Assembly (NCBI RefSeq): GCF_007858435.1
Contig: NZ_VIGW01000005.1
Location: forward strand, 62,001-126,000
Direction of reading: 5' to 3'
Source of the DNA: Tsukamurella asaccharolytica
GTDB lineage: Bacteria > Actinomycetota > Actinomycetes > Mycobacteriales > Mycobacteriaceae
DNA: 64,000 nt
In this document: in pieces, positions 8,340 through 16,409 of the stretch
Numbering within the stretch: the stretch's first letter is position 1
Layout of the letters: each line of letters opens with the position of its first letter
Made by a program: the position numbers and the translations under genes
The notes under the pieces: generated by a model
Told to the model about the DNA's origin: nothing
The model's input: the letters and a program-made list of their open reading frames with translations, nothing else
Databases searched by the model: none

Positions 8340-9551
8340 ATGATCGGGTTGGGGGACCCGGAGCGCATCGTCATCGATTGCGCGGGGGATGAATGGTACG
8401 TACGCGGGCCCGACGGCGCCGTGCGGTCGACGGCCGCTCCGGCGGACGTCGACGAGTTCCTCGCGCCCGCGACGGCGACCCGGCGGTGGGCGCAGTGGTT
8501 GTCCGATGCGGCGAGCGGCAGCGCACCGTCGCGCACCTGGACGGTGCTGGCGCCCAGCGTCTTCGGTGCTCCACGGCGCAGCCTGATCGCCGCGGCCGCC
8601 GGCTCGCTCGGGGTGGACGCCGAAGTGATCCCGCGCGCGGAGGCGTTGGTGCGTACCGAGGGCGTGCTCTACTGCCGGCGCGCTCTCGTCCTGGAATGCC
8701 GCGGCCCGGTGACGCAGGCGCACGTCCTCGCGCTCACCGACGGGGCCTGGCGCCCCGTCGCCTCCGCGTCCCATCCGGATCCGGTTCGCGCTGCCCGGAA
8801 GATCGTCGACGACGACATCGACCAGGCCCTGGTCGACGGCCCGCCCGAGGTCTACCACCGGATACGCCGGGCGCTGGCGACGGTGCACCTCTGGCGCGTC
8901 GTGCACACGGATCCGCAGGCCGTGCTCGCGGTCCATCCGGATTCGGAGCCGGAGCCCGCGTCGTCCGGTCACTCGTCCGAGGAAACGCCGGAACGGACGA
9001 CCGGACATCGAAGGTTGCGGCGCCGGTCGCTCGTCGCGGCCGGCGCCGGGGCCAGTGGGGTGGTGGTGGCCGCGGTTGCGGTCGCGTGCCTGCCCGGCGC
9101 GCCGCCGCCCGCCCCGAAACGGCCCGCGCCGCCGGCGGACGGCTTCGTTCGCGTCGCCTTCGACGGCACCTCCGTCGACCTCCCACGAGGCTGGGCGGTC
9201 ACTGAGCCGGGTCCGGACCGGAGGCTGGCGCAGGCGGACGACGGTCGCCGCGTCACCGTGGTCCGCACCCGGCTGCGGGCACCGGCGGACATCGCGGCCG
9301 TCGCGGCGGATCTGGAAGCCGCCCTCGCGCGGCGGTCGGACCACCGCATCACCGATCTGAACCGCAGCACCCTCGTCGCGGGCCGCGAGGTGATCGGCTA
9401 CCGCGAGCGGATCGACGCGGAGCGGTACGTGGACTGGTACGTCGTGGTGACGGGTGCGGCGCAGTTGAGCGTCGGCTGCGAGGCGGGGCGCACCGCGGCG
9501 CCGCTGGCCGGCGCCTGCGAGCGCGCCGTCGGGACGGTACGGGAGGAATGA
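8340..9551 (+). CDS. type VII secretion-associated protein, Rv3446c family
   Basis: 403 residues: a cytosolic actin/ATPase-like N-terminal half (to about 205), a basic stop-transfer stretch and one transmembrane helix at about 231-251, then an extracytoplasmic domain of about 140 residues (GFVRVAFDGTSVDLPRGWAV). This architecture and its place beside esxU/esxT and eccC match the Rv3446c family of ESX-4 loci. Function unknown. It starts at ATG 8340 without a visible Shine-Dalgarno, nine bases after dedA, and may share that transcript. Confidence 0.8.
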   Translation: MIGLGDPERIVIDCAGDEWYVRGPDGAVRSTAAPADVDEFLAPATATRRWAQWLSDAASGSAPSRTWTVLAPSVFGAPRRSLIAAAAGSLGVDAEVIPRAEALVRTEGVLYCRRALVLECRGPVTQAHVLALTDGAWRPVASASHPDPVRAARKIVDDDIDQALVDGPPEVYHRIRRALATVHLWRVVHTDPQAVLAVHPDSEPEPASSGHSSEETPERTTGHRRLRRRSLVAAGAGASGVVVAAVAVACLPGAPPPAPKRPAPPADGFVRVAFDGTSVDLPRGWAVTEPGPDRRLAQADDGRRVTVVRTRLRAPADIAAVAADLEAALARRSDHRITDLNRSTLVAGREVIGYRERIDAERYVDWYVVVTGAAQLSVGCEAGRTAAPLAGACERAVGTVREE

Positions 9552-9568
9552 AACATGAAGGGGGAGAA

Positions 9569-9865
9569 ATGACCATCGCCACATCCACCAACGGAGGGCT
9601 CCGGGTGCGCGCCAACGATCAGGGCACCCCGCTGCACATCGCCATCGAGCGGACGGAGCTGCGCCGCGCGCCGCAGGACCTGGCAGACTCCATCGTCCGG
9701 CTCTGCCGGGAGGCCGCGACCGCCGCCGGCCTGCGTCGCCGCGCGGAACTCGAGCGCGCGGGCGTGGGACCGGAGGTGCTGCGCGCCCTGCGCCTTCCCG
9801 AACCCGTCGCCGCGCCGCCGCCCGCACGAGACGAGGCTGTTGGCACCTGGCTGCGGAGGGTCTGA
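9569..9865 (+). CDS. small ESX-locus protein, YbaB-like (1 of 2)
   Basis: 98 residues, with VRANDQGTPLHIAIE followed by an amphipathic helix (DLADSIVRLCREAATAAGLRRRAEL). The strand-then-helix pattern recalls the second half of the YbaB/EbfC fold, as in EspL-type ESX proteins. The ATG at 9569 has a strong AAGGGGGAGAA; the upstream in-frame ATG at 9548 lies inside the previous gene's stop region. The TGA overlaps the next ATG (TGATG). Function unknown. Confidence 0.6.
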   Translation: MTIATSTNGGLRVRANDQGTPLHIAIERTELRRAPQDLADSIVRLCREAATAAGLRRRAELERAGVGPEVLRALRLPEPVAAPPPARDEAVGTWLRRV

Positions 9866-10167
9866 TGAGCGCCGAGATGGATCGGATCGAGGCCCGCGCG
9901 CACGAACAGCTGCGCGTCATGCGCCGCACCAGCGCGGAACTCGACGACGTCCGTGTCGCGGTGTCCAGCCCGGACGGCGCGATCCGCGTCGAGCTCGACG
10001 GGGTGTGCGCGCTGGTCGGGCTCACCCTGACCCCGGCGGCCTGCAGGTCCGACGGTGCCGACCTCGGTCGGCGCATCGTCGACGTCTGCGCCGTCGCGGC
10101 CCGCGAGGTGCAGGCCCGCCGCGCCGCGGTGATGGAGCGTTTCCACGCCGACTTCGCCGTGGGCTGA
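9865..10167 (+). CDS. small ESX-locus protein, YbaB-like (2 of 2)
   Basis: 100 residues. N-terminal helix (MDRIEARAHEQLRVMRRTSAEL), then VSSPDGAIRVELDGVCALVGLTLTP, and a closing helix (LGRRIVDVCAVAAREVQARR). This is a fuller YbaB/EbfC-type pattern than the preceding gene, to which it is coupled by a TGATG overlap. Such proteins accompany ESX loci (EspL of ESX-1). A role in DNA binding or as a secretion cofactor is inference. Confidence 0.65.
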   Translation: MSAEMDRIEARAHEQLRVMRRTSAELDDVRVAVSSPDGAIRVELDGVCALVGLTLTPAACRSDGADLGRRIVDVCAVAAREVQARRAAVMERFHADFAVG

Positions 10168-10196
10168 CGCGGTCCGTCGCGTGGGGGGAGCGAATC

Positions 10197-10227
10197 GGGA
10201 TCCGAATCCCGAGCTGGTGCGTCCAAT
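10197..10227 (+). promoter_or_regulatory. ECF-sigma-type promoter P1 (PE-like operon)
   Basis: GGGATCC (10197-10203), exactly 16 bases, then CGTCCAAT (10220-10227), with GCTGGTG directly upstream of CGTC. It lies 49 bases before the PE-like start. One of four matching sites in the window, this one with T for A at one -35 position. Confidence 0.75.
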
Positions 10228-10276
10228 TGATGAGGGCCTTCGCACCGGGCCCCGTTGCACACGATGGGGGAGAGCA

Positions 10277-10582
10277 ATGTTCATAGCGGTGAATTCGGCG
10301 ATCTCGGCCTTCGGGGCCGCCAACGCCGGGATCGGAGCGGCGGTCGCGACGGCGGGCACGGTGGACGCGGCGGCCAACGTCGCGGCGCTGAATCCGGCGC
10401 TGGGCCTGATCGGGCAGGACTTCCTCGCGGCGTTCACCGCCGCGCAGGCGGTGCACGTGGAGTCCGTCGCGGAGCTGGCGGTGTTGTACGGCGGGATCGC
10501 GGCCTCCTCGGCGGGGACGGTCGCCGCGTACGGCCTGACCGAGGCGGGCAACGTCGCGGGACTGGGCTCCGTAGGGATCTGA
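10277..10582 (+). CDS. PE-family-like ESX substrate
   Basis: 101 residues, Ala-rich and helical. It ends with the PE hallmark Y85-x3-E89-A-x-N (YGLTEAGN), equivalent to the YxxxD/E export signal of mycobacterial PE domains. Length and two-helix layout fit a bare PE domain. The ATG at 10277 follows GGGGGAGAGC. The next gene, a WxG-containing protein, starts two bases after the stop and is the likely heterodimer partner. Classical mycobacterial PE proteins are close in pattern, but orthology is not claimed. Confidence 0.75.
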   Translation: MFIAVNSAISAFGAANAGIGAAVATAGTVDAAANVAALNPALGLIGQDFLAAFTAAQAVHVESVAELAVLYGGIAASSAGTVAAYGLTEAGNVAGLGSVGI

Positions 10583-10584
10583 CG

Positions 10585-11985
10585 GTGACCGATCCCGTCG
10601 CGGTCCCGGCGGCGCCGGACGCCGCGCTCGATCCTGCGATCCGGGCCCTGCTGGACCGGCCCGTCAACGAGGTGCTCGCGGCGCTCGGTCTGCCGCCGGT
10701 GCCGACGGCGCCGGAAAAGCCTCCGCAGCAGGAACTCCCGGCGGCGCCGAAGGGCGTCCCGGATGCCCCGCAGGTGCCCGGCTTCGACGTCGCCGGGCTG
10801 GTCAAACCGATGACCGACCTGCTCTCGACCTTCGGCTCGGGCAGCTTCGAGGGGCTCGACCCCTCGGCCGCGCTGTCCGGCGCGTCGAAGGCGCTGGAAC
10901 AGGGCGTCTCGATGGGGATGCAGGCGATCAGCCAGCTCTCCTCGGTGTGGCAGGGGCCGGCCGCCACCGCGGCGACCGGCAAGGGACTCGAGGCCGCGAC
11001 CGGCACGGGCCTGGCCGCGGAGCAGGGCGCGGAGTTGTCGACCGCGGTCGGCGAGGCGGCGACGGTGGTCGGCACCGGGGAGGCCGAACTACAGGCGATC
11101 ATCGACTCCTTCATGGCGGTGATCGCGGCGCTCGGCCCGTCCCTGTGGCTCCCGCCCGGTCAGGCCGCGGCTGTCGCTGCGGCGCAGGAGCACCTCACGC
11201 AGGCCACGGAGGTGGTGGCGCGCACGAAGAGTCAACTGTCGGGGCTCAGCGCGCAGGTGGGTGCGGCCGGTCGCAAGGTGCCCGTCGCCTCGCCGCCGAC
11301 GACGTCCGCCTCCGCCGCGGCGCAGGCCGCGGCCTCGGTGATTCCCGGTGTAGTGTCCGCGGCGATGGGGGCCGTCACCGCCGTCGGCAAGCTCGCCACC
11401 GAGACGGTGTCGGGGGCGGTGAAGACCGCGGTCGGCGTCGCGACGTCGGCGGGGGAGGCCCTGAGCGGGCTGGCGGAGTCCGCGGCTAGCACCGACAAGG
11501 ACGCCGCGACGAGAACGACAACGGAAACGGCTGCCACGGGCGACTTCCCGGCCGCCGCGACCCTCACCGGGGGCGGAGCGGGCGGGGTCGGCTCCGGGGC
11601 CGGATCGGGGGCGGGCGGCGGTGGCATCGGCGGGATCGGCGGCATCGGCTCAGGGGTCGGCGCCGCCGCGACCCTGTCTCAGCCGCAGTCCACAGCGCCC
11701 GCGGCGCGCGCCCCGGTCGTGGAGGGCGGTGCCCGGACGGTGCCGGCGTCGTCCGAGGTCGTCTCGCGCGGGGGCATGGCGGCGCCGATGATGCCGATGG
11801 GTGCCGCTGGAGCCGCAGGCGCCCGCGGTGCGTCGGCGGCCGATCATGCGGTGCCCGACTACCTCGTCACCAGTGACAACGGTGAGAGCGTGCTCGGCGA
11901 CCTGCCGCTGGTCGGACCGCAGGTCGTGGGGGACGCGCTGCCGGCGCAGGGGTACGACCAACCGGACGTGGAACTTCGCCTGTGA
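10585..11985 (+). CDS. large WxG-motif ESX substrate, PPE/EspB-like
   Basis: 466 residues. A Pro-rich N-terminus with PVNEVLAALGLPPVP precedes a helical region bearing VWQGPAATAA (W122-x-G124, the WxG turn of WXG100/PPE domains). Long Ala-rich helices follow, then a Gly-rich stretch (about 395-425). The C-terminal tail (DYLVTSDNGESVLGDLPLVGPQVVGD) has the look of the tails on PPE-type proteins of Nocardia/Rhodococcus relatives. The GTG at 10585 lies two bases after the PE-like stop. Its export with that protein is inferred from pairing and promoter. Confidence 0.7.
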   Translation: MTDPVAVPAAPDAALDPAIRALLDRPVNEVLAALGLPPVPTAPEKPPQQELPAAPKGVPDAPQVPGFDVAGLVKPMTDLLSTFGSGSFEGLDPSAALSGASKALEQGVSMGMQAISQLSSVWQGPAATAATGKGLEAATGTGLAAEQGAELSTAVGEAATVVGTGEAELQAIIDSFMAVIAALGPSLWLPPGQAAAVAAAQEHLTQATEVVARTKSQLSGLSAQVGAAGRKVPVASPPTTSASAAAQAAASVIPGVVSAAMGAVTAVGKLATETVSGAVKTAVGVATSAGEALSGLAESAASTDKDAATRTTTETAATGDFPAAATLTGGGAGGVGSGAGSGAGGGGIGGIGGIGSGVGAAATLSQPQSTAPAARAPVVEGGARTVPASSEVVSRGGMAAPMMPMGAAGAAGARGASAADHAVPDYLVTSDNGESVLGDLPLVGPQVVGDALPAQGYDQPDVELRL

Positions 11986-11989
11986 GAGG

Positions 11990-12020
11990 CGGAACCGTAC
12001 CGGGTGCCGGTGCGTCTAAT
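11990..12020 (+). promoter_or_regulatory. ECF-sigma-type promoter P2 (PE/PPE/EspG/Esx operon)
   Basis: CGGAACC (11990-11996), 16 bases, CGTCTAAT (12013-12020), again with GCCGGTG just before CGTC. It lies 32 bases upstream of the PE start. Confidence 0.8.
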
Positions 12021-12052
12021 GGATAGGAACAACTTCGGGGGGAGTGCACATC

Positions 12053-12364
12053 GTGGCCGGTAGCAAGCTGAGCATGGATCCGCAGGAGGCGCGGGAGATC
12101 GCCCGCGGCATCGAGCGGATCGTCGAGGATCTGCGCGGCGCGCAGAAGCGGTTCCAGCCGCATGCCACGCCCGCCGCCACGGGGAGGGACGAGGTCTCGG
12201 TGACCGTGGCCCGCACAGCGCAGCGTATGGGGGAGAACCAGGTCCGCGCGGCGGAGGTCGCTGTCGCCGACCTGCGCCGCCTCGGCGAGGCCGTCTCCGG
12301 CCACGTCACCGCGGTGCAGCGTGGGGACTCCGAGCTCGGCGCCACCCTCGGACTGGTGGTCTGA
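12053..12364 (+). CDS. PE-domain-like protein
   Basis: 103 residues, all helical. The central AATGRDEVSVTVARTAQRMG corresponds to the conserved GADEVS turn of PE domains, flanked by two long helices. It has no tyrosine, so it lacks a YxxxD/E signal. I chose the GTG at 12053 (nine bases after GGGGGGAG) over the GTG at 12044, which abuts that Shine-Dalgarno. The gene directly precedes a PPE-like gene (two-base gap), the classic PE-PPE pair order. Confidence 0.72.
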   Translation: MAGSKLSMDPQEAREIARGIERIVEDLRGAQKRFQPHATPAATGRDEVSVTVARTAQRMGENQVRAAEVAVADLRRLGEAVSGHVTAVQRGDSELGATLGLVV

Positions 12365-12366
12365 CC

Positions 12367-13341
12367 GTGCTCCGCGATCCGGGGTTCACCGGTGTCGACT
12401 GGTCTACCCGCACCACCGAGAGGCTCGCGGGCGATCTCCTCGGCGGGGCGGGCGCGCAGCCGCTCAGCACCGCGGCGCAGGAGACCGCGCGGCTCGCCTC
12501 CGCCTACGGCGCGGCGGCCGTGCAGCTCGACCGGCTCGTGGTACGGCTCGACGGCGCGGTGGACCTGGGGCGCGAGGAGTCCGGCGTGCGGCGCACCGGC
12601 CCGTTGCCGGAGTACGCGCGGTGGCTGGCCCGGCATGCGGCGGATCTCGCGGAGTACGCGACGAAGGTCGCCGGTCAGGCGGCGGCGTACGAGACCGCCG
12701 CGAGGGCGATGCCCACGGTTGCCGACGCCGCCCGGATCCGTACGGACCGCGAGAACGCCCAGGCCGCTGCGGCGGCGGGCGGGGCCGAACCCGCGGTCGC
12801 CGCCCTGGCTGGGGCCGCTGCGGATTCCGAGCGAGTCGAGCAGCAGGCGCACGGCACCGCCGCTGCGGTGATGACCGGTTTCGAACGGGCGTCGGAACCG
12901 CTCCGCGCGCCGTGGGAGTTCGCCGCGCCGCCGAAGCTGCCGGACGCGCGGACCAGGACGACGAAGGACAAGCGCTCGGGCAGCGGGTCCGGCGCCGGCC
13001 GGGGTGGTGGCGGTGTCGGCGGGGCCGGCGGTGCTGCCGGAGTCGGGGTCCCGGCCGCGCCGCTCGGGGTCTTCCCGGCGAGCGCGGTGCAGCGCGATCA
13101 CGACGGGGCCGGCAAGCCCGCGCCTCCGGCGTCGACCTCCGCTTCGTCCGCGGGCCGGGGTGTCCCGATGATGCCCGCCGGGATGCTGGGCGCCGCCGGC
13201 GCCGCCGCGGCCGCGAGGCACGCGGTGCAGCCGACGGGTGCGGTGCCGTCCGAGCCGGACGACGAGCCCGACGCCTTCGTGGTCCACGCTGCGCCCGCGG
13301 TACTGGGCGCCCATGGCGAGTCCCTGGCGGAGCAGGCGTGA
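12367..13341 (+). CDS. PPE-family-like protein
   Basis: 324 residues. The N-terminal about 155 residues follow the PPE domain: FTGVDWSTRTTERLAGDL, GAGAQPLSTAA, then PEYARWLARHAADLAEYATKVAGQAAAYETA, matching the 'PYVGWL...AAAFEAA' helices. The WxG turn is absent, replaced by a charged loop around residues 60-80. The C-terminal half is Gly/Ala/Pro-rich and ends acidic. It starts at GTG 12367 and overlaps espG by GTGA. The PE at 12053 is the likely partner and EspG the chaperone. Confidence 0.75.
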   Translation: MLRDPGFTGVDWSTRTTERLAGDLLGGAGAQPLSTAAQETARLASAYGAAAVQLDRLVVRLDGAVDLGREESGVRRTGPLPEYARWLARHAADLAEYATKVAGQAAAYETAARAMPTVADAARIRTDRENAQAAAAAGGAEPAVAALAGAAADSERVEQQAHGTAAAVMTGFERASEPLRAPWEFAAPPKLPDARTRTTKDKRSGSGSGAGRGGGGVGGAGGAAGVGVPAAPLGVFPASAVQRDHDGAGKPAPPASTSASSAGRGVPMMPAGMLGAAGAAAAARHAVQPTGAVPSEPDDEPDAFVVHAAPAVLGAHGESLAEQA

Positions 13342-14054
13342 CGGCGCACCCGGTGGCGGCGCTCAGCGCGCGGTTCGGCACCGAGGTGCCGGCCGTGCTG
13401 TGGACGCCTCCCGACCCGCGGCGGACCGTCGAGCCCGCACTGGAGGCGCGGGCCGAGCTCGACGCCGACGAAGCCGCAGCCCTGGACGTGCTCGCCGCGC
13501 CGCAGGTGCGGCTCGAGGCCCGGGCGACGGGGCCGCTGGACACCCGGCTGTCGCTGGCGCGTTCGGGACACCTCACCGCGCGGGTGGTGCGTGTCGCGGG
13601 AACCGCGACCGTCGACCTCCCGCACTGCGACGGCTCCGCGGAGCGGCTGGCGGCGCTCGTCGCACCCGTGCTGGGGACAATGCCGCCCGCGGATCCCGCG
13701 GTCGCTGCGTCCTTCCCGGGCGACGCGGGGCGGGCGGCGTTGCGCGCGGGAGACGCGGGCGAGATCGGTGCGGCGCTGCGCGCGATCGGGGTGGATGCGG
13801 ATGCGGCGCGGCTGATCGGGCGGGTCTTCGCCCGCTCGCAGCGCAGCGTCGAGTTCACGGTGCATGCGGCGGACCACCGCTGCCCGGCGGTGGTCGCGGT
13901 GATCGACTCGCCGAGTGGGCGGGTCGTGGTGCGGACGGCGAGCGAGCCGGGTGCGGGGGCCTGGATCTCCGTCGCCGAGGGCAGCGCGCACCGCATCGGC
14001 AGGGCGCTGCGGCGCGCCTGCGAGGAACTTCCGGGGGGCGGCTGGACGCCGTGA
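13338..14054 (+). CDS. EspG-family ESX secretion chaperone
   Basis: 238 residues. The C-terminal block (VVAVIDSPSGRVVVRTASEP then WISVAEGSAHRIGRALRRACEEL) matches the closing strands and helix of EspG. The N-terminal half is the less conserved alpha/beta lobe. EspG binds PPE tips in the cytosol and keeps PE-PPE dimers soluble for export. The GTG at 13338 overlaps the PPE stop (GTGA), supporting a chaperone-substrate relation. Confidence 0.75.
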   Translation: MTAHPVAALSARFGTEVPAVLWTPPDPRRTVEPALEARAELDADEAAALDVLAAPQVRLEARATGPLDTRLSLARSGHLTARVVRVAGTATVDLPHCDGSAERLAALVAPVLGTMPPADPAVAASFPGDAGRAALRAGDAGEIGAALRAIGVDADAARLIGRVFARSQRSVEFTVHAADHRCPAVVAVIDSPSGRVVVRTASEPGAGAWISVAEGSAHRIGRALRRACEELPGGGWTP

Positions 14055-14121
14055 CCGGAACGGCGCGCGCCGTCCGGCGCGGGCCGACGGAGCCGGCACG
14101 TCCGGCGGGGAGGAGTACACG

Positions 14122-14424
14122 ATGGCAACCGGAACCAGGGCCGAACTCGCGGCGATGAAGACCGGCGCCGACACGCTGGACGATCTGGGGGCTCAGATGA
14201 AGACGACCCTGAACCAGCTGCGGAGCGACGTCGAGGCGACGCAGGGGGTGTGGGCCGGCGCGGCCCAGGTGGCCTTCCTCGGCGTGATGGCGCGGTGGGA
14301 CGAGAGCGCCGCGAAGGTGAACACCGCGCTCGTCGACATCAGCACCATGCTCTCGGGCAACACCACGAGCTACCGCACCCAGGAGGAGCAGAACACCTCC
14401 GATATCACGGCGTTGAGCCTGTAG
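14122..14424 (+). CDS. WXG100 protein, EsxU-like
   Basis: Exactly 100 residues. Helix-turn-helix with W44-A-G46 in GVWAGAAQ and a C-terminal Y84-x3-E88 (YRTQE) export motif. Followed by the EsxT-like gene, with which it should form the secreted heterodimer. The ATG at 14122 follows GGGGAGGAG. Placement next to the EsxT-like gene and the ESX-4 machinery suggests orthology to Rv3445c. Confidence 0.85.
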   Translation: MATGTRAELAAMKTGADTLDDLGAQMKTTLNQLRSDVEATQGVWAGAAQVAFLGVMARWDESAAKVNTALVDISTMLSGNTTSYRTQEEQNTSDITALSL

Positions 14425-14454
14425 TCCGCATCCGAAAGACGAAGGGGAACAAGC

Positions 14455-14748
14455 ATGAGCGACATGATCCGCTACGATTACGCCACGATCCGGGGCGCGC
14501 TCGACGACATCGCGCAGCGCACCACGGTGCTGATCCAGCAGGCCGATGCGATCCGCGTCGAGCAGAACAAGTTCGCGGACGCCTGGGAGGATCCGGACTC
14601 CGCGACCGCTTACCAGGCGGTGCAGACCCGGTGGAACACCAGCTTCGAGGACATCAACGACCTGCTGGGGCGCGTGCGGACGGCTGCGGAGAACGCGGTG
14701 GCGTCGATGCAGCAGACCAACAACCAGGCAGCAGCCGGCTGGGCCTAG
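14455..14748 (+). CDS. WXG100-family protein, EsxT-like
   Basis: 97 residues. YDYATIRGALDDI start, W44-E-D46 instead of WxG at the turn, and an AAAGWA end. The M. tuberculosis EsxT also lacks the canonical glycine (W-T-R) and ends AAGAWA, so orthology to Rv3444c is likely. The ATG at 14455 follows GAAGGGGAAC, and the EsxU-like gene ends 30 bases upstream. The C-terminal YxxxD/E is on the partner only. Confidence 0.85.
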   Translation: MSDMIRYDYATIRGALDDIAQRTTVLIQQADAIRVEQNKFADAWEDPDSATAYQAVQTRWNTSFEDINDLLGRVRTAAENAVASMQQTNNQAAAGWA

Positions 14749-14770
14749 GCGCTCTGCCGCACTGAACACC

Positions 14771-14805
14771 TCGGGCCCGGTAGCCGCCACGGCTACCGGG
14801 CCCGA
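14771..14805. terminator. terminator between esxT and eccE
   Basis: Perfect 15-bp stem (TCGGGCCCGGTAGCC and its complement) with loop GCCAC, placed between the convergent esxT-like and eccE genes. It can act on both strands. Confidence 0.85.
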
Positions 14806-14827
14806 CCCGTTCCGCGGGCTCCGGTGA

Positions 14828-16279
14828 CTAGGCGACGAGCCGCAAGGTGGCCGCGCCTCCGTCGGTGCGCACCGTGAGCATGCCCGGCAGTGGCTGGCTG
14901 AGCACCACGTCGGCCTCCGTCACGGGCGAGATCCCCGCCTGCTCGATCCGCCACACCGTCCCCGTGGGCTCCACCGTTCCCGGAGCCAGCCCCGCGGCGG
15001 TGCCGTCGAGCACCGTCACCGTGTAGTCGGCGGGGCTCGGCGCCGCGATATGACGTGGATAGTGCCAACCGGAGATCCACAGGTGGCGAGGCGATCCCAC
15101 CCAGGTCACCAGCGGTTCCCACATCGCCGGCCGGCCCGTCACCATGAGGACCCGGGCCCCGGTGGCGACGGCCCGCTCCACGAGCTGGCGCGCCGGGTCG
15201 TCGGCGACAGCGGCCCACACCGAGCGCACACCGCGGCCGTGCAGCCGCGCGGCTACAGGCCCACCGGTAGCGTCCGAGCCGAGCACCTGCCCGCAGCCGG
15301 CGAGGGGAACGTGCAGTGCCGTCAGGGATCCGATCGGTCCGGTCGCCTCGTGATCGCCGCGCCGCCCGGGCGGCTCCGTGCCGTCGGCGGTGCGCCACGC
15401 GCCCACGCGGATTCCGCCGCTCTCGGCGGGACGGACCGAGATCCCCGCGCGCCCCGGGGCGTCACCCGAGAACAGGGGCCGGAGGTCGCCCCGGGTGAGC
15501 GATTCGGGGGCGCAGGGAACGGAGCCGGCCGGCGGGGTCGGATCGATACCGGCGACGTCGACGGGGCGCAGCGGTACTGCCGCGACGCCCTGGGCGCGGA
15601 GCGCGTCGACGGCCCGCTGCGCCGCGAGCGCCGCGACCCGGAGCTCGGCAGACGGCCCGCCGCCGCGCCGCGCGCAGGCGGCCGCGCAGTCCGCGGGGTC
15701 GATCGTCACGGCGATCAGCACGTCCGTCGTGGCCCAGCGCTGCAGGGGGCCGAGCAACTGTTGGTAGCGCATCCGCGGCGCGGGCGGCTCGCCCGGAATC
15801 CGCCCGCCCGCCAACAGCAGGTCGATCCGGGCGGCAGGAGTGTCCCTGTGCCGGAGCAGATCCGCGAGCAGTCGCAGCGGAACGGCGGCGTCCTCGCGGA
15901 GCATCATCGCGACCAGGTGTGGCGCCGGCGGCGCCGGCCGCACGAAGACGGTCAGTTGACGGCCGGCGCGGCGCACCCCGATCTCGCCGCCATCGGGGCT
16001 CACCGCCGCCTCGACGACCGCGCCGGCCGCCGCCCGCAGGCGGAGCCGGTCCGCCGCGTACTCCGCGCCGGAGGTGCCGCGTACCCGCGTGAGTGCCCCC
16101 GCCCCCACGGCCAGGGCCGCGGTGGCGGCCGCCCAGTGCGGCCCGCCGAGTGCGCCCGTGCCGAGTCCCGCTGCGGCCGCTGCTGCCTCCGCCAGGAGTA
16201 CGGCGCCCCCGGCGGGCCACGCCGCGCGGTGCCAGCGTCCGGGCGCGACGAGCCCGGTCGTTCCAGATGTCTGTTCCAT
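14828..16279 (-). CDS. eccE: type VII secretion protein EccE
   Basis: 483 residues. Two closely spaced N-terminal membrane helices (AWPAGGAVLLAEAAAAAAGLG; AAATAALAVGAGAL) are followed by a large domain with VFVRPAPPAPHLVAMMLRED and RWATTDVLIAVTI, as in EccE. The ATG at 16279 follows GGGGGAG; a longer reading frame upstream is not used. EccE sits at the periphery of the ESX membrane complex. M. tuberculosis ESX-4 has no eccE, so this locus is of the fuller type. Confidence 0.8.
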   Translation of the reverse strand: MEQTSGTTGLVAPGRWHRAAWPAGGAVLLAEAAAAAAGLGTGALGGPHWAAATAALAVGAGALTRVRGTSGAEYAADRLRLRAAAGAVVEAAVSPDGGEIGVRRAGRQLTVFVRPAPPAPHLVAMMLREDAAVPLRLLADLLRHRDTPAARIDLLLAGGRIPGEPPAPRMRYQQLLGPLQRWATTDVLIAVTIDPADCAAACARRGGGPSAELRVAALAAQRAVDALRAQGVAAVPLRPVDVAGIDPTPPAGSVPCAPESLTRGDLRPLFSGDAPGRAGISVRPAESGGIRVGAWRTADGTEPPGRRGDHEATGPIGSLTALHVPLAGCGQVLGSDATGGPVAARLHGRGVRSVWAAVADDPARQLVERAVATGARVLMVTGRPAMWEPLVTWVGSPRHLWISGWHYPRHIAAPSPADYTVTVLDGTAAGLAPGTVEPTGTVWRIEQAGISPVTEADVVLSQPLPGMLTVRTDGGAATLRLVA

Positions 16280-16362
16280 GTGCGCTCCCCCGTCGATGGT
16301 GGGCCCGTCTCCCCCGAAACGTGCTGCCGTGCGCGAAAGTACCGTACTCTGGGCGTCCGGAC

Positions 16363-16384
16363 GTCCGCTTCGGGGGAAGCGGAC
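16363..16384. promoter_or_regulatory. inverted repeat in eccE-eccB divergent region
   Basis: GTCCGCTTC-GGGG-GAAGCGGAC, a perfect 9-bp inverted repeat with a 4-base loop, 26 bases upstream of eccB in the 130-base divergent spacer. It may be an operator or a 5' UTR hairpin. No GGAAC/CGTC promoter was found here. Confidence 0.4.
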
Positions 16385-16409
16385 GCAACGCACCTTGGGG
16401 GAGGGCGTC

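Noticed and set aside
14055-14121. GGAAC followed by CGTCC upstream of the EsxU-like gene
   Set aside because: Spacing is about nine bases, not 16, so it does not fit the P1-P4 pattern; the gene is probably transcribed from P2.
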